DNA of 64,000 nt from Vandiemenella viatica (lineage: Eukaryota > Arthropoda > Insecta > Orthoptera > Morabidae). The translations under genes and the position numbers were made by a program. The DNA is taken from the NCBI GenBank assembly GCA_031002005.1, contig CM061914.1, positions 13,626,148-13,690,147 on the forward strand. The letters run 5' to 3'. The first letter of the stretch is position 1, and every line of letters starts with the position of its first letter. This document shows, in pieces, positions 45,292-54,930 of this stretch. The notes under the pieces are model-generated. The model made no database searches. It was not told where the DNA came from and saw only the letters and a program-made list of their open reading frames with translations.

Positions 45292-46632
45292 TCTTATATA
45301 TAAAAATCAATGTTTGTGGGTTTGTTCGTCTTCTATGCATTCCTATCTCATTTATCAGGTTGCAATGAAACTTTGGAGAGTTTTCGAGTGTGCGTCTGCG
45401 AAAGTTCCTGTGAAAACAAAACATCCAAAAAGTCACCCCCTATTCCCCATAACACCCCATAATTTAGGCAAAACCACATTTTTTATCCGATTTAGATAGG
45501 AATGTGTACACTTATACTTTAAAACAAACAGAAAAATACTGCCTACGTATGGTTTCCGAATATTCATCTCCTCTCCCCCTTTCCACCACCATTACGTTTT
45601 CATCCCATAATTTAGGCAAACCACATATACTATTAATAAAATAGAAAAATGCTGTAGACATTAATTTTACAAAAACACAATCCCTCTCACCCTTTCTACC
45701 AAAAAACCACCCCCTCTTCCCCCTTGCATCGCATAATTTTAAAAACCCACAGATTTTATCTGATTTTGATGGAAATTGGCATACATATACTTTAAGACAA
45801 ACAGAAAAATACTATGGACATTATTTTTACCAAAACCTAATCCCTCTCCCCTTTTCCACCCAAAAACCACCTCCTCTTCCCTCCTACTCCCTATAAATTA
45901 AGAAAACCTACAGATTTTAACCAATTCTTTAAAACGCCATCCCTCATACCCCTTCACATCCCCCTAATTTAAACAAATACACAGATTTTATCCTATTTCT
46001 ATAGAAATTTGCACACGTATACTTCAAAACAAGCAGGAAAATACTGTCTACATGTGGATTCCAAAAAGGAAACCCCTTCGTCCCCTTTACATCCCCTTAA
46101 TTTTTTGCCACTGTGTCATATATAAAAGTACAGTTTTTACCCGATTTTGAAGGAATTTTAACACAGGTATACTTTAAAACAAGCAGAAAAATACTATGTA
46201 AATTTGGTTAGCCTAATCCCACCCCTCTTCCCTTTTACCCCCTTCCCTCTTAATTTCCAATGATATTTATCAAAACCCACAAATTTTTATCCGATTATCA
46301 TGAAACTCTGTTGAGTTGTAGAGAGTACGTCTGGGAAGGTTCCTAAATTAAAAAAAAAAAAAAAACCCACTTTCTACCCCTTAATTTAAACAAACCCATA
46401 GAATTAATCAGATTTCCACCAAAATTTGCAACATATGGTATGCAAAATTGCAACCCCTTTTCCCCTTTAAACCCCCTTAATTTTTGCCAATATACCTTAT
46501 ATAAAGCCAGTTTTTTTCCAACTTTTTAAAGAACTTTGCCACATATACTTTAAAATAAACTGAAAAATACTGTCTACATTTGGTTTGCCTAAACCAAGTC
46601 AAGCAATAGCGAAGCATTGCCGGGTCAGCTAG
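45292..46632 (+). mobile_element. Non-autonomous Helitron, 1,341 bp
   Basis: 5' end TCTTATATATAAAAATCAAT after an A at 45,291. The 3' end is GCCGGGTCAGCTAG at 46,619-46,632, before a T. A GCAAT-AGCGAAGC-ATTGC hairpin sits just upstream of the 3' end. Both ends match the 8,252-15,117 Helitron in type. The interior is degenerate C-rich repeats with recurring ACTTTAAAACAAACAGAAAA and AAATACTGTCTACAT-type blocks. No coding sequence. Bases 46,633-47,150 next to it are unassigned. Confidence 0.75.
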
Positions 46633-47159
46633 TTATTAGTAATTACAATGCTGTTCTCCAACTTTGAAACTTTAACCATCGCAAACTTAATTCGCGAGAA
46701 AAAATTTTCTCGACTGTAAGATTCGAATTCGTTAGAGGGCTTAAAGCGTGTTATCAGCAACAATGGTCAACTATACAGCCTACTAGTTTATCACGCACGT
46801 ATGTCGTGTGCCGGCTCCTAAAAATGATTTGAATTTGTGACATCGATATCAGTTCAGTATTAAGAATTTAATGTCAGCAGGATAATAAAAAAACACCCTC
46901 AATATTTAGTCATAGTAAGAATATAAAATGTCAATAGGTCATGAATTTATTCCCAATACGGATCAAGGTAACGTGAAGGTTGTGTCGTTGAACTCATATT
47001 CAGAAGTCATATTAGAATCCCAGTCAATGGTTTCTTGTTAAAAGACGAATGTTTTCTTAACACGTCTTACGATTACTTCTGGTTTCTTGTCGGAGGCTCT
47101 AATTAATCCATGTAACGAAAAGCCAAGAAGTAATTGCTGCTTTGACAGGTGAGGATCTT

Positions 47160-47538
47160 TCCTACCACGGAGTTACGGATCAGTGATAAGAACTGGCAGT
47201 ATCAGGGCGGTTGTTTGTGCAGAAGTGCACCTGCAGCCACGTATGCTCACGGAGACGAAACAAAGTGACTGGTCGTGTAGTGTGGGTATGTGGAGAGGCG
47301 GACCAGCGCGAAAGTCACACAGGTAGCCGTCACAGAAATAAAGTGGACAAAAAAGACGACACCGCGAGAAAAATGAGGTTTCGAAACGGCTAGCTGTAGC
47401 GCGCCATTCCACAGTTCCGCGTAATTTGGCCGATAAATAAAAGGCGTGGACGCCGCGCCGGTGCGGCAGTACATCACAGGCGGCCCTGGCACGCGGCCAA
47501 GCAGTCCATTCAGACGCCCACGGCATCGTGTCGTGCTC
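47160..47538 (+). promoter_or_regulatory. Promoter-like GC-rich block cut by a mariner insertion
   Basis: CGATAAATAAAAGGCGTGGA at ~47,431 contains a TATA-like box, and GCAGTACATCA ~35 bp downstream could be an initiator. Composition is clearly GC-richer than its surroundings. A possible transcript would run straight into the mariner that starts near 47,539. It may be a host promoter or an LTR remnant; neither is provable here. Confidence 0.3.
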
Positions 47539-48753
47539 AGGGGTACACACAAGGAAAAAGGGATTACTTTTTAAAAGCTATACACTTTAATTTTTTTTAT
47601 TTTTATTTTTTAACAAAACAACCTTATCCCCTTCAAAATTCTCTCCGTTACAACCAATATATTTGTCCCACCGGTGTTTTCACTGTTCGAAACATTTTCT
47701 ACAGTCATATTTAGAAATGGCTGACAACTCTTCCCTCTTCAATGTTCTCAAATCGGTGTCCTTTCATGCTCCTTTTCATGCGCGCAAATAACAAAAAGTC
47801 TCACGGAGCCAGGTCAGGCGAGTAAGGTGTATGGAGCAGCGGAATCTTGCCATTTTTTTGGACGGGGTGACTCTGACGTCTTTCATTGGCTTGACTACTG
47901 CTTTAAACATAGCACCATGACTCATTACCAGTAATGACCTTTGACAGAAAATGTGAATAGATTTCAAGCTGTTGTTTCAAAGCACGACATGTTCCAGCTC
48001 GACGTTATTTTCGATTGTTATTCAGAACCGGAGGAACAAACTTGGCAGCAACACATTTCATTCCCAAATCTTCGGTTAAAATTCGCTGAACCGAGTTCCA
48101 AGATAGGTTACTAACCTCTGACAGTTGATCAATTGTCTGTCGGCGGTCTGAGAGCGCAAGCTCTGGAATTTTTTCAATATTTTCGTCAATTCGGGCAGTT
48201 GATGGACATCCAGCACGAGGTTTGTCATCAGTCGACATTCACCGTTTTTAAACCGAGTGAACCACTCGTAAACTTGGGTTTTTCCCATAGTGTCATCCAG
48301 GGCCGGATTAAGACTGCGCGGGGCCCGTAGCAAATGTGAAGCAGAGGCCCTAGACTTTTGCCGTCCGGGGGAAAATTGTAGAGCTCATCTAGCCTAGGTG
48401 CGGGCCCCTTTAGGAGGCGCGAGGCCCCCTAGATGGCGCGAGGCCCGTAGCATTTGCTACCTCCTGCTACGTGGTTAATCCGGTACTGGTGTCATCTCTG
48501 AAAGCTGTTTTCAAAATTAAAACAATTTCAGAAGCTTTTTCACTGACTAGAAAACAAAATCTCACAGCTGAACGTTGTTCACTTAAACTTGCCATCATCA
48601 AACAATAACAAAACAGCGCTAGCAAAAATAATCACTGCAAATTAACAGAACAAGCCAGATCGACAACACAGGCGGCACTGAATTGACAATGAGTTGCGCT
48701 ATAAACGCCTAGCGTACTACACACGCTATTCCGGTTAGTTTTGGGTACCCCCT
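47539..48753 (-). mobile_element. mariner-like element with decayed transposase
   Basis: The transposase reads on the minus strand from about 48,595 (MASLSEQRSAVRFCF) through the MITE, then TMGKTQVYEWFTRFKNGE, DDKPRAGCPSTARIDENI, LTEDLGMKCVAAKFVP and VITGNESWCYV (first catalytic Asp changed to Asn). Many stops follow and the later catalytic residues are not legible. AGGGGTAC at 47,539 and its inverse at 48,753 may mark ends, but no clean TA duplication was found, so boundaries are approximate. Confidence 0.7.
48290..48496. mobile_element. hAT-type MITE (191 bp) with 8-bp TSD inside the mariner
   Basis: The element, 48,298-48,488, begins CAGGGCCGGATTAAG and ends GGTTAATCCGGTACTG, an inverted pair with mismatches. 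It is flanked by GTGTCATC at 48,290-48,297 and 48,489-48,496. An 8-bp duplication and CAGGG ends are hAT hallmarks. It contains GGGGCCCGTAGCA-type internal repeats and no gene. Confidence 0.9.
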
Positions 48754-48919
48754 CGTTTAGATCCATACTGGCCAATGCAACTGAACCATTGTTCTGCTGC
48801 ACTGCACAATATAACTCAATGACTTAGGTCTTACTGAGATATGTAGATCAATGTTATAGATATATATATATAAAAAACACCTCAGCCAGCAAGTTTGTTT
48901 CTTTTATGAGTACAAGTGG

Positions 48920-49132
48920 TGGTGTAACGGATAGCGTTCTGGCCTCGCATTCGGGAGGACGGCGGTTCGAATCCACGTCCGGGTATCCAGATTTGGGTTT
49001 TCCATGGTTTCCCAAATCACTCCAGGCAAATGCCGGGATGCTTCCTTAAAAAGGCCATGGCCGAATTCCTTCCCTTTCCTTGACCCCATCCTTTCCCGTC
49101 TCTAAAGACCTCGCTGTTGAGAGACGTAAAGC

Positions 49133-49178
<46 letters not shown>
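48920..49178 (+). mobile_element. tRNA-derived SINE (family A) with long poly-A and 8-bp TSD
   Basis: Forward full-length copy: A box TGGTGTAACGG, B box GGTTCGAATCC, body, and a ~42-nt A run. ACAAGTGG lies at 48,912-48,919 and 49,179-49,186. The long uninterrupted tail suggests recent insertion. Confidence 0.95.
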
Positions 49179-49180
<2 letters not shown>

Positions 49181-49472
49181 AAGTGGAAGGACAACGCAGG
49201 TCGCATGCCCTCGGTGACCCTTGCTATCACCGCTACTGGGGCCGGCGATACACAATTAACACTTTTATTGAGCAATGCAGGATAGCCCAGCTCATCTTAG
49301 TGGCCTTTAAGTCTATTGGACGGGCTGATTCGATTGTCGCTACTTAACGGGCAAACTGGACAATGCGAAAGAAATATCGGAGGTTAGTTGTACGATACGT
49401 AGTTAGTTCAGTCCTATAGAATTTGTCGCGCCTTCTTGTTTATTCTACCAGTATTCGCACTGCAAGTCCATA

Positions 49473-49690
49473 TACCGAGCGTGTTGGGTGAGCGGAAACG
49501 CTCTGGCCTCGCATTGGGAGGACGAGGGTTCGAATCCCAAGCCCCACATCCAGATTTGGGTTTTGCGTGGTTTCCCTAAATGAATCCAGCCGAATACATG
49601 GATGGTTCATTAAAAGGCCATGGCTGAATTCCTTCCCATTCGTTGCTCTCGACGTAGACGAGGCGTAACGACATAAGCAAAAATGGTTCA
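49473..49690 (+). mobile_element. tRNA-derived SINE (family B), forward
   Basis: Head GTTGGGTGAGCGGAAACGCT with B box GGTTCGAATCC, shared body, and tail CGACGTAGACGAGGCGTAAC as in the 37,071 copy. The A box is mutated. Confidence 0.8.
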
Positions 49691-50085
49691 CAGCGTTCAC
49701 TCGTCCACTGGAGCCCCAATGCGATCCTGTCGACCCAGGGCACCAGAGACCAACCTTTTCAGCAGCGGGGACAAATTTTAGAAATAGAATTTTCAATCTT
49801 ACCGTACATTCAGCTTTCTTACAGAAGAAAAAGAAAAAAGAAAACCTGAATATTTTGATGGTCAAAAGAAATCATAAAAAATGAATCATATATATTTAAG
49901 GAAATATTTAAAATAAAGTTATTTTATTGTGTCGAAGTTGAAAACAGTGGTGCTGAGCGTTATAATGTCTGATATCTCCGCTGATGGAGGCCAATTAATA
50001 ATGCAGCTCCCCCTGCCGCGTGCTGACCTGCGGCATCGGTCACTCGTATTGTCAAGCTACATGAGGCCTCCACTGAACTGGATGA

Positions 50086-51063
50086 ATATGAACAAAATAC
50101 TGAAGGAAGATTTTGGACTGTACATAAATCAAAGCAAGACAAAAGTGATGAAATGTAGCAGAAATGATACCAATCTCAGTAGATTAAATATAAAAATAGG
50201 ATAGGATGCCATAGGAGAAGAAAGTGAATTCTGCTACTTGGGAAGCAAAATTACAACCGATGGCCGAAGTAGGAATGATGTTAAAAGCAGAATAGCACTG
50301 GCGAAAAGAGCCTTCATGAATAGAAATCTTTTAGTTTGAAATATTGGTCTATGAATTAGAAACAACTTTTTAAAACTCAGTGTGTTGAGCACAACACTTT
50401 ACGGTAGCGAAACATGGACTTTAGGAATACCGGAAAGAAGGAAAATTGAAGCATTTTAAATGTGGTGCTATAGAAGAATGCTGAAAATTAGGTGGGCACA
50501 TAAAATACAATTTTTTTAAATGCTTTTACGTCTCTCAACAGCGAGGTCTTTAGAGACGGGAAAGGATGGGGGGCGAGGATGGGGGCAAGGAATTCGGCCA
50601 TGGCGTTTTGAAGCAAGCATCCCGGAATTTTCCTGGAGTGTTTTGGGAAACCATGAAAAACCCAAATCTGGATGCCCGGACGGGGATTCGAACCGCCGTC
50701 CTCCCGAATGCGAGAACGCTAATCGTTACACCGCCACGCTCGGTAAAGTACAAAATGAACGAGTTTAGGAAATGATGGGGGAGAAAAGAAGTTTGTGGAA
50801 CAAGCTTACAGAAAGAAGAGACAGGTTGGTAGGTCATATTTTGAGACATGCGGATTGGTTAATTTGTTAGTGGAGGGAACAGTCGAAGGTAAGAACCGTA
50901 GAGGTAGACAGAGATTAGAATATATGAAGCAGATAATTGAGGACGCAGCTTGTAAGCGGTATGAAGACATGAAGTGGTTAGCACAGGATAGGAAGGGATG
51001 GAAGATTGTATTAAACCAGTCGAAAGACTGATGACTGAGATAAAAAAAAAAAAAAAAAAAAAA
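50086..51063 (+). pseudogene. LINE copy 2 (C-terminal part) with poly-A tail
   Basis: Colinear with 43,619-44,480: EDFGLYINQSKTKVMKCSRN, then frameshifted GSKITTDGRSRND, GSETWTL and MLKIRW; after the SINE, VGHILRHA and LLVEGTVEG. It then runs to a stop and a GACTGATGACTGAGAT-A(n) tail ending at about 51,063. It is 5'-truncated. It carries its own SINE and is the empty-site partner of copy 1. Confidence 0.85.
50511..50743 (-). mobile_element. tRNA-derived SINE (family A) inside LINE copy 2
   Basis: Reverse copy with a short T run, body, B box near 50,690 and A box region near 50,725. Flanks TAAAATACAA (50,501-50,510) and TAAAGTACAA (from 50,744) look like an imperfect 10-bp duplication. LINE copy 1 has the uninterrupted sequence near 44,282. 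Confidence 0.9.
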
Positions 51064-51089
51064 ATCTGGTGCTTGTATATTGGTCGAGT

Positions 51090-51220
51090 TTTACAAGGCA
51101 GCAGAGAACGGAAGCAGGCTTCTCTCTGGCAATGTCAAGTCCGATGTTCTCCCATAGCGGAGGTCGTAGGGTCAAGTCCGACCACGGGCGTGGTTCGTTT
51201 CAATTAAGTGGCCGTCCTGT
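51090..51220 (+). other. Possible tRNA-like SINE remnant
   Basis: GAGGTCGTAGGGTCAAGTCC resembles a tRNA-type B box region, following the LINE poly-A tail. No A box or body family could be assigned. Bases 51,220-51,900 beyond it are AT-rich with some AGGTTAAAAATAA-like repeats. Confidence 0.25.
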
Positions 51221-51899
51221 GTGGTAACTACAGTACGTACTCTGTCGAGAAATAATAACAGTCATAAAACGACAAACACTGAAAACATAAAAAAAACTGT
51301 GGATTATTAACGTCAGAAGATAGTTAAAAATAAGATTATTGCGGTTTTTTTAAATTAAAATATGCGCCTTTTGCAGCAATGTGAACTAAAAGGTTAAAAA
51401 TAATGTTTAAATATAAACATTTTGTTCAATAGCGCTAGGATGTATCAAAATTAAGTATAACTTTTTTAATAAACTTAGAATAAGAATAAGGTAACTTATT
51501 AAAAAATAACTTTCGCGTAAAAGAAGCGTGGGTTGCTAGATGTCAGTAATCGCTAGCTGTTCGTAAAGGTATAGTCATCATGAATAAGTAGAGAGCACCC
51601 ACGCATTTTGTTGACCAAAGCCTTTAAATTTAAAGATTATTTTTAACCTTTTAGTTCACATCTCTACAAAAACATTTTTACTAACAAACTATAATTTTAT
51701 TTTTAACTTTTTAGGTTACATTACAACTAAATAGGTTTTTTTTTAGTTTTTAAAACTATAATTTTATTTATGTTCAATTTTCCAAATAATTCTGAAATCT
51801 GTGGGCAAAATTTCAAAAAATTCGAAAGTCAGGAAGTTTGTGAACATTGAAATGAACGACTCTAACGGGAATATGATATATATTATTTCTGTAAGGTGT

Positions 51900-53400
51900 G
51901 TTTTTGTCACAAGCCATTATGTCATTTCTTACTTAATCTAAATCAATGAATGAGTTGTCATTTTGAAGCTTATGATCTCCACTTAGTTTACAACATATTT
52001 TAAGACAGAATTATTCGAAATTCGACCCTTAAAGGGCAAAAATTTTAATATTTCTAAAATGTGTTTTTTGTGTCTCGAACAATTTATCTCCCTGGATATC
52101 TAACAGAAATCGATAAATGAAATAGTAATATGAAGAGTAATGTCTCAGCTTTGGTGACATCATATATTAAGAAATATTTTTTTTTTTTTTTAATTCTGCC
52201 CTTAAATGGAAAAAGTATCAAGGGTTCTACAACGCATTTTTGTTCCACGAGCCAATTATCTCTCTTGTTATCTAACGAATATAGATAAATGAGGTATCAT
52301 ATCAAGGATTATGGTCTCCGCCGTGGTAACATTATATTTAAAAAATGGAATGTTTCGTAATTCCACCCTTAAAGGGCAAAAATTTCAATATTTCTAAAAT
52401 GTTTTTTTTTTTTTGTGTCTCGAGCTATTTATCTCCCTGGATATCTAACCGAAATAGATAAATGAAGTAGGATTTTGAAGAGTAATGTCTTAGCGTTTGT
52501 GTCATCAAATATTAAGAAAGATTATTTTTGGAATTTAACCCTTAAAGGGAAAAAGTATCAATGGTTCTAGAGCGCATTTTTGTGTCATGAGCCATTTATC
52601 CCCATTAATATTTAACCAACATAGATAAATGGGGTATCATTCTAAAAATTAAGGTTTACGATGTGGCCACATCACATTTTAAGAAAGGAATTTTTCTAAA
52701 TTGAGCTCTTAAAGAGCAAAAATATCAGTATTTGTAAATTGCGTTTTTTTTTTTTTTTCCCCTTGAGTCAGTAGTATCCCTTGATAACTAAACAAATTTG
52801 ATAAACGAGGTATCATTTTAAAGACTGAAGTTATCATAAAGTCTTCGGTTCCATTACACCATATTTTTAGAAAGAAATTTAAAAAAATTTGACCCTTGAA
52901 GGGTAAAAATATGAATATTTTTACAACGCATTTTTCTGTCACCAGCTATTTATCTCTCTTGATACCTAACCGAAATCGATAAATGAGGTATCGTTTTAAA
53001 TATGAAAGTTGGTCACATCATATTTTAAGAAAGAACTTTCTCCAAATGCTACCCTTAAGGGGCAAAATATCATCATTTCTGATTTTTTTTTTTTAAACCT
53101 CGCTTGATGCCTAACCGAAATAGATAAATGAGGTATCATTTTAAAGACCAAGATGCCTGCTTTGGTCACACCATATTTTATAAAAGATATTTTTTGGAAT
53201 TCAATCCTTGAAGTCAAAGGTATCAATATTATCTCTACAATATGTTTATTTAATTTTTTTAAATTATACATGCCATTATTTTCTTCGATACCTAACCGAA
53301 ATCGACAAATGTCATATCGTTTTAAAGATTAAGGTCTCCAACTAGATAAAATCATAAATTAAGAAATTTTTTTTCGAAATTTGATGCTTAAAGTGGTAGC
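51900..53400. repeat. ~170-bp satellite array with dimeric structure
   Basis: CCCTTAAAGGGCAAAA or variants recur near 52,026, 52,197, 52,366, 52,537, 52,705, 52,890, 53,050 and 53,205, about 155-185 bp apart. Monomers alternate early on: those at 52,026 and 52,366 share TATTTCTAAAATG, and those at 52,197 and 52,537 share AAAAGTATCAA and a GGTTCTA block. Each has a TATCTAACMGAAATMGATAA core. Confidence 0.85.
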
Positions 53401-53805
53401 CTGTATGAGACAGTTCAGAGCCAAGTCCATAGAATGCAGCAGCAGATATCACAGAGACGTCAATAAACTGTTTTTTATACAATAATTAGCTTTTCGGATA
53501 TCTTTTTCTGTTAAGGAAACATTTTTGTTTTCAATGCAAACATTTTATTCGCACAGCGACACACATCACAGAGATGTTGATATGCTGTGTGCATTTTATT
53601 AAGGTTGGTTGTATTCTGTTAAGGTCAGTGAGAGTTTGTCGAACATACAGAGTGTTTTAAGTTTTCCTAACTGTAATGTGTATTAATCTGATGCGTACCT
53701 ATTACACTAAACAAATAAATATTTGCTACAAAAGTGCGGTTCTACTTTTAATTATATTACAAGCATTCAACCTCACTATTCATCGTATTTTAATAGCGAA
53801 ATTTT

Positions 53806-53821
53806 CGCACGGGTCGTCTAG
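53806..53821 (+). mobile_element. Helitron 3' terminus
   Basis: Hairpin GCGAAATTTTCGC (53,796-53,808), then ACGGGTCGTCTAG at 53,809-53,821 and a T. The form matches the other Helitron ends in the window. The satellite at 51.9-53.4 kb may be its interior. The 5' TC end was not located. Confidence 0.5.
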
Positions 53822-53859
53822 TCAGAACATATTTATGAAATTATTATATTATCATCGGT

Positions 53860-54930
53860 CTCAAAAATTTCAAACAGTTCGCACACCTGGAATTTGTTTA
53901 AAATTCAGTTGCAAAATTTCATCACACTGAACCATAGTTACTATCAAACTAATAATAATATCAGGACGTTGCTGTGAAATTATTATATTGTCTTTGGTTT
54001 TTAATACGTGTGCGATTTTAAATTAGTTAAAATTAGTTAAGTCTGGATATGGCTTGAAATTCAAATGCAAGACTCCATTACATTCAGGAACTTTTCTATT
54101 GTTTTTGCCAAAGTAATGAGATAGTTAGCGGTTCTTATACGTGTGCAAAATTTCAAACAACTCGGACATTTGGAAGTGAGTGAAAATTAAATTGAAGTAT
54201 TCGGTTGCATTTCTACACATGTACATACATATATACAGGTCAAGCTAGTATAAAAAATACGACGTAAATTTTATTTCTGTGTAAAATTTCAAACAACTCG
54301 GTCATCTGTAAATGGGCTAAATTCGTTTGAAAAATTCCATTGCTTTCAACTTCTTTTCTACTGTTGCTGTAATAGTAATGAGAATATCACGACATAGCTG
54401 TAAAATTACTGTTTTCGTTGGTTCGCGATAAATGTGCAAGATTTCGAAAAATTAGATATCTGGAATTTGGTTAAAATTCAGTTGCGACATTCCATCATAT
54501 TAAACCATTTCTCCATTGTTACTGACAAAGTAGTGAGAACGGGAGTACGTCGCTACGAAATCGTTGCATTGTCATCAGTTCTCAATACATTTACAAAATT
54601 TCAAACAGTTCAAACATTTGGCATTGGGTGAAAATGAAACTGAAAGGTTCCGTTAATTTTCTGTTGTTATCGTAAAAGTGTCGTCACCGGCTCTTAAAAT
54701 GTGTGCAAAATTTCAAACAATTCGGGCGCAGCCCTGGGGTGAGCCATGCGGCGCCTTTATCAGGCTCGCGGGGCATGCGCGAGCCGAGCTCATGCTGTCC
54801 ACCCCCACCACACCGTTCTATCGTACTACTTCGGGCTTTTCTATCTGGAGGTGGGTGAAAATTGAATTGGAAAATCCCGTTACAGTCATACACACATACA
54901 TTCAGGTCATGCTAATATAAAACCTGTCGC
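53860..54930 (+). repeat. Degenerate repeats sharing an AAATTTCAAACA core
   Basis: TTTCAAACAGTTC, AATTTCAAACAACTCGG and variants recur at about 53,870, 54,160, 54,290, 54,600 and 54,708, with AAATTGAA blocks. The segments ending ACATACA...CAGGTCA-GCTA-TATAAAA at 54,224-54,251 and 54,890-54,922 suggest ~0.67-kb direct repeats. Confidence 0.6.
54721..54836. mobile_element. GC-rich ~100-bp insertion with 7-bp direct repeat
   Basis: TTCGGGC at 54,721-54,727 and 54,830-54,836 brackets a GC-rich insert in the AT-rich repeat; other repeat copies continue without it. The insert contains the near-palindrome GCTCGCGGGGCATGCGCGAGC in two parts around 54,762-54,782. The family is unknown. Confidence 0.45.

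Noticed and set aside
51900..53400. A CRISPR array
   Set aside because: Units are ~170 bp, diverged along their full length, without unique spacers, and the context is eukaryotic.
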